This document shows positions 42,084-51,171 of a DNA stretch of 64,000 nt, in pieces (positions within the stretch are counted from its first letter, which is position 1; each line of letters opens with the position of its first letter). The translations under genes were made by a program, and so were the position numbers. The DNA is taken from the NCBI RefSeq assembly GCF_036010665.1, contig NZ_CP108581.1:1456001-1520000 (forward strand), in the 5' to 3' direction. The notes beneath the pieces are model-generated. The model made no database searches. It was not told the DNA's origin and was given only the letters and a program-made list of their open reading frames with translations. This DNA comes from Microbispora sp. NBC_01189 (GTDB lineage Bacteria > Actinomycetota > Actinomycetes > Streptosporangiales > Streptosporangiaceae).

Positions 42084-42965
42084 ATGAGCATCGGGAACCC
42101 CTCCCTGGGCGACGTTCTCGCGCGACATGGCAGCCCCCGTCAGCTCCTGGCGGCTCTCGCGGAGTGGGGCATCCTGGTGGCGGTCCGCCCCGACCGCTCC
42201 GTGGTGCTCGGCACGACGCAGAACGGCGAACGCGTTCTGCTCGGCTACACGTCCGAGGCGACGTACGCCCGGCACCGTGGCAGTCACTCCCTGTCGGCGT
42301 GCGACGCCGACACCGTCCTCGACATCCAGCGCGTCACCGGCGTGCGGGAGATCGTGATCGACGCGGCCGGCCCCGCCGCCGCCGCGGTGCCGATCGACGA
42401 CCTCCGGCGTTACCTGGAGGCGACCCGCACCGGCCCCACGCCGGCCCTGTCGGCCCTGGGCTCGCCCGTCCCCACGGCGTACGCCACGGGGGCGATGGCG
42501 ACGGTGACCCGCGCGCAGGCCGCGCGCCCGGCCGCTCCGCCACCCGCTCCGGCTCCGGCCGCGCCCGCCGGGCCGCCGTCGCAGTGGATCCCGGCGCCCC
42601 GCCAGCACCTGTCGGGGGCGATGCAGGTCGTCGACCCCGGCTACCGCAGGACGAGCCACCCGATCCTGCCCGCGCTCCGGGTGGCGATCGCCGAGCTGCT
42701 GCGCGAGTATCCCCTCATCCACCACGTGTGGATCTGCGAGGCGCGGACCGCCGCTGGCCTGTGGGGGATCATGCTCCACGTCAAGGTGCGCACTCCCGTC
42801 GCCGACGACATCGTGAAGGAACTGCACCGCCGCGTGCGCGCCCGGCTGCCGCAGCTCGCGGCGAGCGAGGCTCCGGTGCTCATGGCCCGCGTCGCCGACG
42901 CGCACACCGAGCGCCGCCTGATCGAGATCGGCGCGCACGTCGTCTGCCCCGACGTACGCGACTAG
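42084..42965 (+). CDS. SseB-like two-domain protein
   Basis: 293 residues. The N-terminal domain (LLAALAEWGILVAVRPDRSV, VLLGYTSEATYARHRG, VPIDDLRRYL) resembles the SseB N-terminal fold; a Pro/Ala linker (AAPPPAPAPAAPAGPP) leads to a second domain (LLREYPLIHHVWICEARTA) that resembles the SseB C-terminal domain. SseB in E. coli is linked to serine sensitivity, and this gene lies next to serA, but molecular function is unknown. ATG 42084 has no ribosome-binding site; a leaderless start is likely. Confidence 0.6.
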   Translation: MSIGNPSLGDVLARHGSPRQLLAALAEWGILVAVRPDRSVVLGTTQNGERVLLGYTSEATYARHRGSHSLSACDADTVLDIQRVTGVREIVIDAAGPAAAAVPIDDLRRYLEATRTGPTPALSALGSPVPTAYATGAMATVTRAQAARPAAPPPAPAPAAPAGPPSQWIPAPRQHLSGAMQVVDPGYRRTSHPILPALRVAIAELLREYPLIHHVWICEARTAAGLWGIMLHVKVRTPVADDIVKELHRRVRARLPQLAASEAPVLMARVADAHTERRLIEIGAHVVCPDVRD

Positions 42966-43025
42966 CCGCCGAACCGTTGCCGGGGAGATCTTCCGGCCGG
43001 GCCCGCGCTCGGCTTGAATTGCGCC

Positions 43026-44444
43026 ATGGCCCCCACCGCGGCGACGCCCTCCCCCTCCGCAGTGTCCCTCGGTGTGCGCCTCGGGTACGCCGTCGGCTCG
43101 TTCTGCACGGCCAACTTCTCCACGATCCCCGGACTGCTGCTGCTCTTCTACATGACGAACGTGCTGGCGGTGCCGGCCGCGCTCGCGGGCGTCGTGCTCT
43201 TCCTCCCCAAGGCGTGGGACCTGGTCGCCAACACGCTGGTCGGCCGCTGGTCGGACCGCACGGTCTCGCGCTGGGGTCCCCGCCGTCCCTGGCTGCTCGC
43301 CGGTGCGGTCGTGCTGCCGGTGTCGTTCGCCCTGATGTTCGCCGGGCCGCCGCTGACCGGGGCTCCCGCCGCCGTGTACGTCGGTCTCACCTTCCTGGCC
43401 GCCGCGACCGGATACGCCCTGTACGAGGTGCCGTACAAGGCGATGCCGGCGGAGATGACCACGGACTACCACGAGCGGACCTCGCTGCTGCAGTGGCGCA
43501 TGGTCCTCATCGCGATCTCGATCGCGATGAGCGGCATCCTCGCGCCCGCGATCGCCGGCGGGACGTCCGGGGGATACCGGACCATGGGCGTCGTCTTCGG
43601 CCTGGTCCTGCTCGCCTCAATGCTGGCCTCGTTCTTCGGCACCGCCCGCGCCCCCTTCACCGGGCAGCAGAAGTCCGAGGGGACCCTGCGGGAGCAACTC
43701 GCCGCGGCCCGCACGAGCAAGCCGTTCATGTGGCTGCTCGGGCTGAGCTCGGCGCAGACGCTCGCGGTGGGCGTGATGCTGGCCGGCTCGCCCTACTTCG
43801 CCGCCTACATCATCGGCGACCCGGGTGCCACCACCACCCTCTTCGCGGCTCTCGTCGGCCCGATGCTGGTCACCATGCCGCTGTGGGTGTGGCTGGCCCG
43901 CCGGCTCGACAAGCGCGGCGCGATGATCCTTTCCGGCTCGATGTTCGCGGGCGGCGGGCTGCTGCTCCTCGCGACGCCGGTTCTCGGCTCCCTGTACGCG
44001 CACCTGTGCGTGATGATCGTCGGCATCGGCTACGCCGGTCTGCAACTGCTGCAGTACTCCATGCTCGCCGACGTGATCGCCCACGACGGCGTGGTGAGCG
44101 GCGAGCGTAGGGGCGGCGTCTTCACGGGCCTGTGGACGGCTGTCGAGAACGCGGTGGCGGCGCTGGGCGCGACCATCTACGGCTGGGTGCTGAGCGCCGG
44201 AGGCTTCCTGTCGTCCGATCCCGACCACCCGGTGACCCAGCCCGAGAGCGCCCACGTCGCCGTGATGATCGGCGTGACGGCGGTGCCCGCCCTGATCACC
44301 CTCGTGGGCGTGCTGATGACGTTCCGGTACGACCTGACCGCCGCCCGCCTGGCCGAGGCGATGGCGGACGTGCGCCCGGAACGGTCCGGCACAGAACGGC
44401 CCGCTCCCCTTCCCCGGCAGGACAGCACCTCTCCGGAGCGCTGA
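43026..44444 (+). CDS. GPH-family (MelB-like) cation:sugar symporter
   Basis: 472 residues, twelve hydrophobic segments. GYAVGSFCTANFSTIPG, KAWDLVANTLVGRWSDRT (the conserved Asp pair for cation/sugar coupling) and VPYKAMPAEMTTDYHERTSL are typical of glycoside-pentoside-hexuronide symporters. Substrate unknown; no glycosidase is adjacent. ATG 43026 with TTGAAT six bases upstream, possibly leaderless. Ends in a charged tail. Confidence 0.85.
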   Translation: MAPTAATPSPSAVSLGVRLGYAVGSFCTANFSTIPGLLLLFYMTNVLAVPAALAGVVLFLPKAWDLVANTLVGRWSDRTVSRWGPRRPWLLAGAVVLPVSFALMFAGPPLTGAPAAVYVGLTFLAAATGYALYEVPYKAMPAEMTTDYHERTSLLQWRMVLIAISIAMSGILAPAIAGGTSGGYRTMGVVFGLVLLASMLASFFGTARAPFTGQQKSEGTLREQLAAARTSKPFMWLLGLSSAQTLAVGVMLAGSPYFAAYIIGDPGATTTLFAALVGPMLVTMPLWVWLARRLDKRGAMILSGSMFAGGGLLLLATPVLGSLYAHLCVMIVGIGYAGLQLLQYSMLADVIAHDGVVSGERRGGVFTGLWTAVENAVAALGATIYGWVLSAGGFLSSDPDHPVTQPESAHVAVMIGVTAVPALITLVGVLMTFRYDLTAARLAEAMADVRPERSGTERPAPLPRQDSTSPER

Positions 44445-44685
44445 GCCCCCCCCCGCCGTTCCCCCGGCCGCCGCGTACCACCCACCGGCCGCTCCACCCG
44501 CCGCTTCGCGGCGCTCCTCGACGGTTGACCGGACCTTAAGGCGGCCCTCTCGCCGTAACCTGCCCGTGACCTGCGGATTGTCCGACATCGTGTGATGTGT
44601 GGGAGATAAGTGAGGCTTAAGGGAGGGTAGATATTCCAGGGGTTGGGGTGATTTTTTCGGACATGTCAGGTCGGAGCGCACCATA

Positions 44686-45648
44686 ATGACGACTTCCCCA
44701 GCGTCTAACCCCCACTGGAGAATGATCGTGAACAGAGCGCTCGGAGCGGCCCTGTGCCTCGGGAGCGTCGTGGCCATCGGCATGTCCGCCGGCCCGGCCC
44801 AGGCCGAGACCCAGCACGCGGGTTGCCGGGTCGCCGCCGCGAAGCCGTACGTCGCCGTGGACGGGAAGATCCGCGCGGCGGGCTCGCGGGCCGGTTGCGA
44901 GAACGGCGCCCGGTTCCGGGTCCGGATCCTGAAGAGCAGGCCGGGCCCCGACCGCGTGGTCAAGAGCGGCTCGAAGGCGGTCCGCAACGCACGCGTCACG
45001 GTGACCACGACCTGCGTCGACGGCGTCTACTACAGCTTCGTCACCGACTACCGCGGCCACGTGTCGCGGTCGAAGCCGGTGCGGCTCGACTGCTCCTCCC
45101 CCACGCCCGTGCCGAGTCCCTCGGCGACCACCCCCACGCCCGGCCCGGTGACTCCCACCCCTGGGACTCCCACCCCCGGGACCCCTGCCCCCAGCCCGTC
45201 CGCGCAGCCCACCGTCAGTCAGGCGCCCAGCGCCTCTCCGACGGGCGGCTCGACGGGCGGCTCGACGGTGGGCACCGCCGTCGAGAACGAGGTCGTCCGC
45301 CTCACCAACGTCGAGCGGGCCAAGGCGGGCTGCGGCCCGCTGAAGCACGACGCGCGGCTTCGCACCGCCGCGTACGGCCACTCGGCCGACATGTCCGCGC
45401 AGAAGTACTTCGACCACACGTCGAAGGACGGCCGCTCCTTCGCCGACCGCATCAAGGCCGCGGGCTACTCCTTCCGCGCCGCCGCCGAGAACATCGCCAT
45501 GGGCTACCCCTCGGCCGAGGCGGTGGTGCAGGGCTGGATGAACAGCCCCGGACACCGGCAGAACATGCTCAACTGCACCTACACCGACATCGGCGTCGGA
45601 TACGTCGCCTCCGGCAACTACTGGACGCAGGACTTCGGCCGGCAGTAA
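44686..45648 (+). CDS. Secreted CAP (SCP/PR1)-domain protein
   Basis: 320 residues. Signal peptide (LGAALCLGSVVAIGMSAGPAQA, cleavage before ETQ), a Cys-containing N-domain of about 90 residues with an Ig-like look, a Pro/Thr linker (TPTPGPVTPTPGTPTPG), and a C-terminal CAP domain of about 125 residues (LTNVERAKAGCGPLKHD, YFDHTSKDGRSFADRI, AENIAMGY, GHRQNMLN). Bacterial CAP proteins are secreted with unclear function. ATG 44686 has GGAG nine bases upstream; ATG 44722 or GTG 44728, after another GGAG, would also keep the signal peptide. Confidence 0.85.
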   Translation: MTTSPASNPHWRMIVNRALGAALCLGSVVAIGMSAGPAQAETQHAGCRVAAAKPYVAVDGKIRAAGSRAGCENGARFRVRILKSRPGPDRVVKSGSKAVRNARVTVTTTCVDGVYYSFVTDYRGHVSRSKPVRLDCSSPTPVPSPSATTPTPGPVTPTPGTPTPGTPAPSPSAQPTVSQAPSASPTGGSTGGSTVGTAVENEVVRLTNVERAKAGCGPLKHDARLRTAAYGHSADMSAQKYFDHTSKDGRSFADRIKAAGYSFRAAAENIAMGYPSAEAVVQGWMNSPGHRQNMLNCTYTDIGVGYVASGNYWTQDFGRQ

Positions 45649-45662
45649 CCCCCGTGCACCGT

Positions 45663-45691
45663 CCCGGCCCGCGGCGGTGCCGCGGGCCGGG
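45663..45691. terminator. Bidirectional terminator between CAP and secreted-protein genes
   Basis: Perfect 12-bp stem CCCGGCCCGCGG / CCGCGGGCCGGG, loop CGGTG, between two convergent genes. It is followed by a 15-bp tandem duplication GGTCGGTGCGGATCA (45704-45733). Confidence 0.8.
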
Positions 45692-45735
45692 ATCAGGGGA
45701 GCCGGTCGGTGCGGATCAGGTCGGTGCGGATCAGG

Positions 45736-46542
45736 TCAGCCGCTGCACGACTGCCAGGTGGCCGGGTTGGCCGAGGTGTTGATGTTCTGGAACTTGTAGT
45801 TGGGCGTGACGTCGTCGAACGTCCACTTGCTGCCCGTCAGGGTGCTCCAGGTGCCCGACGTCGATTTCACCGACTGCGCCTTCATCACCGTCGGCTGCGA
45901 GCAGCTGACCGAGGGAAGGATGTAGGCGGAGCCGGAGTCGGAGAAGTCCTCCATGTCGTGGGCGTACATCTCCACGGTCCTCGGGGGACTCGTCACCCGC
46001 GCGGTCGCCGCCAGGAACCGCTTGCCCACGCCGTCCTTCAGGTCGACGTACAGACAGAACTTGGCGCCGTTCACGTTCGCCGTGTGGTTGGCGTCGCACC
46101 ACTCGTAGGTGAAGGTGAGCTCCTGCCCGACGGGCAGGTTCGTCATGACCCCTCCGCAGGTTCCCCCTTCACCCCACCACATGCTGGCGTCGCAGAGGGG
46201 GTTGTTCTCGGTGGTGCCGTCCTTGTCGCCGAGGTAGTAGACGGACCAGGAACCCGGGCCGTGGTAGATGCCGGCCTCGAAGCCGTAGTACCACTGCCCG
46301 ACCGCGCCCCAGGCGGTGCTGTGATTGCTCAGCGAGGGGAGCTTCCAGGTGATGGACCAGCCCCGGGTGTCGGGGATCGAGCCGGTGTAGTGCGTCGTGA
46401 GGCCGTAGTAGCCCGTCGTGTGCACCCCCCCTGTCGGCGGGGGGTGCGGGACGGCGTTCGCCGGGGTCGTGCCGGACACCGCGACACAGGCCACGATGAG
46501 AGCGGTGATCAACCACCGCACACGGAGGAGGGAGCGGAGCAA
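45736..46542 (-). CDS. Secreted protein of unknown function
   Basis: 268 residues. Signal peptide (VRWLITALIVACVAVSGTTPANA), then a Trp/Tyr/Gly-rich, probably all-beta domain (GWSITWKLPSLSNHS, GQWYYGFEAGIYHGPGSWS, MWWGEGGTCGGVMTNL) with six or so Cys that could form disulfides. I do not recognise the family. TTG 46542 follows AAGGAGAG with seven bases between. Convergent with the CAP-domain gene. Confidence 0.7.
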   Translation of the reverse strand: MLRSLLRVRWLITALIVACVAVSGTTPANAVPHPPPTGGVHTTGYYGLTTHYTGSIPDTRGWSITWKLPSLSNHSTAWGAVGQWYYGFEAGIYHGPGSWSVYYLGDKDGTTENNPLCDASMWWGEGGTCGGVMTNLPVGQELTFTYEWCDANHTANVNGAKFCLYVDLKDGVGKRFLAATARVTSPPRTVEMYAHDMEDFSDSGSAYILPSVSCSQPTVMKAQSVKSTSGTWSTLTGSKWTFDDVTPNYKFQNINTSANPATWQSCSG

Positions 46543-46784
46543 CGTTCTCTCCTTGAGTAGGGAATGCCGACGAATCGAGTGTCAAAGACGATCTATCCGA
46601 TCGGAATGCACGTTCGGCACATGACAAGGATCTTGCTCTTGGAGATAACCGATCTTGTCAGGTTTCCTGAACGCGGCTTGAATGTGATCACGCACAGCGA
46701 GGGAACGGGTGCGCGACGGCGCAGCGGGCGGCGGAATACGGCGTCTTCTGGACACCCCGGACCACTGCGGCGGATACTCCAGTC

Positions 46785-47318
46785 ATGAGCTCTCCCCCGG
46801 TGCGCGCCTCCGACGGGGACCGCGAGCGTGCGCTGAGCGAACTCCGCGACCGGGCCGCCGAAGGACGCCTGTCCATGGAGACCTTCGTCGGCCGGGTTGA
46901 CCTGGCGCTTCGGGCGCGCAGCCGCGGCGAGTTGGACGAACTGGTCGCCGATCTCCCGCAGCGCGGGCGCTGGCGCAGAAGGATCACCGACGCGGTCGCC
47001 TCGGTGTCGGAGCTGAGCAGCCGCCTCGAGACCGCCTGGCGGCGCCCGCGGCTGCCCCGCCTCGCCCTGCCCACGGACGGACGTGCCCGCTATCTGGTCG
47101 GCCGCGGATCCGTCTGCGACCTGGTTCTCGCGGACCTGACCGTCTCCCGGATGCACGCGGAGCTACGGCGGCAGGACGACTCCTGGCTGCTCGTCGATCT
47201 CGGCTCGATGAACGGCACCCGGTTGAACGGCTGGCGGCTGGTCGGCCCCGCCACCGTCAGGGCCGGCGACGAGGTGGCCTTCGGCGACTGCGAGTTCCTG
47301 GTCTCCATGCCGGCCTGA
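46785..47318 (+). CDS. DUF1707-FHA domain protein
   Basis: 177 residues. Residues 6-58 are a DUF1707 segment (ASDGDRERALSELRDRAAEG, METFVGRVDLALRARSRGEL), a helical domain common in actinobacteria. Residues about 103-177 form an FHA domain with YLVGRGSVCDLVLAD, VSRMHAELRR and LGSMNGTRLNG, which binds phosphothreonine. Probably a target or adaptor of a Ser/Thr kinase; none is nearby. GATACT ends six bases before ATG 46785, so it is likely leaderless. Confidence 0.88.
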   Translation: MSSPPVRASDGDRERALSELRDRAAEGRLSMETFVGRVDLALRARSRGELDELVADLPQRGRWRRRITDAVASVSELSSRLETAWRRPRLPRLALPTDGRARYLVGRGSVCDLVLADLTVSRMHAELRRQDDSWLLVDLGSMNGTRLNGWRLVGPATVRAGDEVAFGDCEFLVSMPA

Positions 47319-47344
47319 CCGGTCGCGAGGGTCGTGAACGCGAC

Positions 47345-47384
47345 GCGGCGCCGCTCCCCGCCCACAGGCGGGGAGCGGCGCCGC
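47345..47384. terminator. Terminator of ilvBNC and the FHA gene
   Basis: Perfect 18-bp stem starting GCGGCGCCGCTCC with loop CACA, between the convergent FHA and ilvC genes; no U tract on either side. Confidence 0.8.
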
Positions 47385-47431
47385 GGTCACACGGGCCTCG
47401 GGTCGCGCCGGACGCTCCCCGGTGCGAAGGA

Positions 47432-48484
<1,053 letters not shown>

Positions 48485-49009
48485 CTATGCGCTGCGGTCG
48501 ATCGCGCGGAGCGAGCGGTCGGTGATGGAACGGGCGCCGCGGCCGATGGCCACCATGCCCGACTGCACGAGCTCCTTGATGCCGTACGGCTCAAGGACCC
48601 GGACGAACGCGTCCAGCTTGTCGGTCGTCCCGGTGACCTCGATCGTGACCGCGTCCGGGGCCACGTCCACGCAGCGCGCCCGGAAGAGGTTCACGAGTTC
48701 GAGAACGTGGGACCGGCTCTCGGAGTCGGTCCTCACCTTGATCAACATCAGCTCGCGCTGCACCGACTGGCTGTTGTCGAGCTCGACGATCTTGATGACG
48801 TTGACCAGCTTGTTGAGCTGTTTGGTGACCTGCTCCAGCGGGAGTTCCTCGACGTTCACGACGATGGTCATCCGCGAGATGTCGTCGTGCTCGGTCGGCC
48901 CGACCGCCAGCGAGTCGATGTTGAAGCCGCGGCGGCTGAACAGCGCGGCGACCCGGGCCAGCACACCCGGCTTGTTCTCCGTCAGGACGGACAGCGTGTG
49001 GCGACTCAT
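48485..49009 (-). CDS. ilvN: Acetolactate synthase small (regulatory) subunit
   Basis: 174 residues. N-terminal ACT domain (HTLSVLTENKPGVLARVAALFSRRGFN in outline, residues 2-75) and a C-terminal ACT-like half. Binds valine and controls IlvB. ATG 49009 follows AGGAGG, and the stop of a 26-codon micro-ORF overlaps it as ATGA. Confidence 0.97.
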   Translation of the reverse strand: MSRHTLSVLTENKPGVLARVAALFSRRGFNIDSLAVGPTEHDDISRMTIVVNVEELPLEQVTKQLNKLVNVIKIVELDNSQSVQRELMLIKVRTDSESRSHVLELVNLFRARCVDVAPDAVTIEVTGTTDKLDAFVRVLEPYGIKELVQSGMVAIGRGARSITDRSLRAIDRSA

Positions 49010-49099
49010 GCCACCTCCTCGCCTTCGGCTCGGAGTGGCATGCGCCAGACGCTGTGTTCACTGATTCGCTCGCTGCGCTCGCTCATGCCATCTCCTCGT
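49005..49099. repeat. Inserted repeat element flanked by a duplicated RBS/start of ilvN
   Basis: CTCATGCCAYCTCCTCG occurs at 49005-49021 and 49083-49099 with one mismatch, 78 bp apart. On the minus strand this is GAGGAGRTGGCATGAG, that is, the ilvN ribosome-binding site and start codon twice. Between them lies a sequence rich in GAGCGnnGCGAGCG, a type of short repeat seen at many actinomycete gene starts. Confidence 0.75.
49006..49086 (-). CDS. 26-residue micro-ORF between ilvB and ilvN
   Basis: Starts MSERSERISEHSVWRMPL at ATG 49086, six bases after GAGGAG, and its TGA overlaps the ilvN ATG. The MSERSER start is typical of frames created by a short repetitive element in actinomycetes. It has everything needed for translation and for coupling to ilvN, but a function for the peptide itself is doubtful. 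Confidence 0.55.
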   Translation of the reverse strand: MSERSERISEHSVWRMPLRAEGEEVA

Positions 49100-49130
49100 G
49101 CTGCGGGCCGGGCTCGGGACGGGATCGCGC

Positions 49131-50876
49131 TCATTCTCCGCCCTCCCACTTCGGCGCCATGTCGCGGGCGTACTTGATCTCGTCGTTGCTGGTGCCGGCG
49201 GCGACCATCGGCCAGACCATGGCGTCCTTGTGGACGACGAAGTCGATCACGACCGGCACGTCGTTGATCTCCATCGCCTTCGCGATCGTCGCGTCCACGT
49301 CCTCGGGACGCTCGCACCGCAGGCCGACACAACCGTACGCCTCGGCGAGCTTCACGAAGTCCGGAATGCGCTTGACCTGCTGCAGGTCGGTGTTGGAGTA
49401 CCGCTCGTCGTAGAACAGCGTCTGCCACTGGCGGACCATGCCGAGGTTGCCGTTGTTGATGACGGCGACCTTGATCGGCACGCCCTCGATGGCGCAGGTG
49501 GCCAGTTCCTGGTTGGTCATCTGGAAGCAGCCGTCGCCGTCGATCACCCAGACGTCCTTGTCCGGGCACCCCATCTTGGCGCCCATCGCGGCCGGGACCG
49601 CGAAGCCCATCGTGCCGGCGCCGCCGGAGTTGATGAACGTGCCGGGGTTCTCGTACCTGACGAACTGCGCGGCCCACATCTGGTGCTGGCCCACGCCCGC
49701 CGTGTAGATCGCGTCCGGCCCGACGAGCGTGCTCAGCCGCTCGATGACGTACTGCGGGGCCAGCGAGCCGTCGGCGAACTCCTCGTAGCCCAGCGGGTAG
49801 GTCTCCTTGTAGCCGTTGAGGAGCCGCCACCAGTCGGCGTAGTCGCCCTTGCGCCCGTCGGCCTGCTCGGTGCGGACCGCGTTGATCAGGTCGCCGATCA
49901 CCTCGCGGCAGTCGCCCACGATCGGCACGTCGGCGTGGCGGTTCTTGGAGATCTCCGCCGGGTCGATGTCGGCGTGGATGACCTTGGCGTGCGGGGCGAA
50001 GCTGACGAGCTGGCCGGTGACGCGGTCGTCGAACCGCGTGCCGAGCGCGATCAGCAGGTCGGAGCGCTGGAGGGCGCCGACCGCCGAGACGCTGCCGTGC
50101 ATGCCGGGCATGCCCATGTGCTGGGGGTGGCTGTCGGGGAAGGTGCCGCGCGCCATGAGCGTGGTGACCACCGGGATGCCGGTCAGCTCGGCCAGCTCCA
50201 GCAGCTCGGCCGAGGCCCGCGCCTTGTGCACCCCGCCGCCGACGTAGAGCACCGGCCGCTTCGCCTCGGTGATCAGCCGGGCGGCCTCGCGGATCTGCTT
50301 GGAGTGGGGCCGGGTCACCGGGCGGTAGCCGGGCAGTTGCATGACCGGCGGCCAGGAGAACGCGGTCGTCGCCGTCAGGGCGTCCTTGGCGATGTCCACC
50401 AGGACCGGCCCGGGGCGGCCGGTCGCGGCGATGTGGAACGCCTCGGCGATCGTCCGCGGGATGTCCTCGGCGTCGGTGACCAGGAAGTTGTGCTTGGTGA
50501 TCGGCATGGTGATGCCGGAGATGTCCGCTTCCTGGAAGGCGTCGGTCCCGATGAGCGGGGTCGCGACCTGCCCGGTGATCGCCACGATCGGCACCGAGTC
50601 CATGTAGGCGTCCGCGATGGCGGTGACGAGGTTGGTCGCCCCCGGCCCGCTGGTGGCCATGCACACCCCGACCCTGCCGGTCGCCTGCGCGTAGCCCTCG
50701 GCCGCGTGGCCGGCGCCCTGCTCGTGCCGTACGAGCACGTGCCTGACCTTGGTCGAATCGTAGAGGGGATCATAGGCGGGGAGGATGGCGCCGCCCGGGA
50801 TCCCGAACACCGTGTCGACCCCGACGTGCTCCAGCGCCCGCACCAGGGCCTGTGCACCTGTCATCTTTTCGGTCAT
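49131..50876 (-). CDS. ilvB: Acetolactate synthase large (catalytic) subunit
   Basis: 581 residues, ThDP enzyme. [37 protein letters not shown] with the catalytic Glu, FDDRVTG (FAD region) and [19 protein letters not shown] (ThDP/Mg2+ motif). Makes acetolactate or acetohydroxybutyrate, the branch point of Val, Leu and Ile. ATG 50876 has AAGGA eight bases upstream; an upstream in-frame ATG (50939) lies inside the attenuator terminator and is unlikely. Confidence 0.97.
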   Translation of the reverse strand: MTEKMTGAQALVRALEHVGVDTVFGIPGGAILPAYDPLYDSTKVRHVLVRHEQGAGHAAEGYAQATGRVGVCMATSGPGATNLVTAIADAYMDSVPIVAITGQVATPLIGTDAFQEADISGITMPITKHNFLVTDAEDIPRTIAEAFHIAATGRPGPVLVDIAKDALTATTAFSWPPVMQLPGYRPVTRPHSKQIREAARLITEAKRPVLYVGGGVHKARASAELLELAELTGIPVVTTLMARGTFPDSHPQHMGMPGMHGSVSAVGALQRSDLLIALGTRFDDRVTGQLVSFAPHAKVIHADIDPAEISKNRHADVPIVGDCREVIGDLINAVRTEQADGRKGDYADWWRLLNGYKETYPLGYEEFADGSLAPQYVIERLSTLVGPDAIYTAGVGQHQMWAAQFVRYENPGTFINSGGAGTMGFAVPAAMGAKMGCPDKDVWVIDGDGCFQMTNQELATCAIEGVPIKVAVINNGNLGMVRQWQTLFYDERYSNTDLQQVKRIPDFVKLAEAYGCVGLRCERPEDVDATIAKAMEINDVPVVIDFVVHKDAMVWPMVAAGTSNDEIKYARDMAPKWEGGE

Positions 50877-50939
50877 CGGCTCGTTCCTTGTGGCTGAGCT
50901 TGTTGGTGGCTGTGCTGGTGGCTGGTCTTCTACCGGCAT

Positions 50940-50974
50940 AAAAAATGCCCCGTTCCGCTGGGCGGAGCTGGGGC
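50940..50974 (-). terminator. Attenuator terminator of ilvBNC
   Basis: On the minus strand GCCCC-AG-CTCCGC, loop, GCGGAA-C-GGGGC, then TTTTTTAT. Lies 64 bp before the ilvB start and 23 bp after the leader-peptide stop. Confidence 0.93.
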
Positions 50975-50996
50975 GCGCGCAGGACTGAGGGCTTCG

Positions 50997-51044
50997 TCAG
51001 GCTGCGCGCCTGCGAAGTACTACGAGGATCCCACCGCGATGCAT
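50997..51044 (-). CDS. ilvB leader peptide with Ile-Leu-Val-Val-Leu
   Basis: Encodes MHRGGILVVLRRRAA. Five consecutive codons (ATC CTC GTA GTA CTT) are for the three branched-chain amino acids, followed by a terminator: classic attenuation. There is no ribosome-binding site; instead a promoter places the transcription start at the ATG, so the leader peptide appears to be translated from a leaderless transcript. Confidence 0.88.
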   Translation of the reverse strand: MHRGGILVVLRRRAA

Positions 51045-51080
51045 GGCTACAACGATGTCCGATGACCGCCCTCACGTCAA
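51044..51080 (-). promoter_or_regulatory. ilvBNC promoter
   Basis: On the minus strand TTGACG (51080-51075), a 17-bp spacer, CATCGT (51057-51052), then seven bases to the leader ATG at 51044. Confidence 0.65.
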
Positions 51081-51171
51081 ATCATCTGGGACGCCCATCT
51101 CACCATCCAAGACCGTGTTCCCCGCTTCGCTCATCGGGGCGCTCACACCCGCGCCCCTCCGGCTCGCTCGG

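Noticed and set aside
44445-44685. c-di-AMP riboswitch before the CAP-domain gene
   Set aside because: Such switches often precede wall-acting genes in actinobacteria, but none of the conserved ydaO blocks could be found here.
50877-50939. Longer ilvB starting at ATG 50939
   Set aside because: That ATG lies in the U-tract of the attenuator terminator; ATG 50876 has a good RBS and fits the family start.
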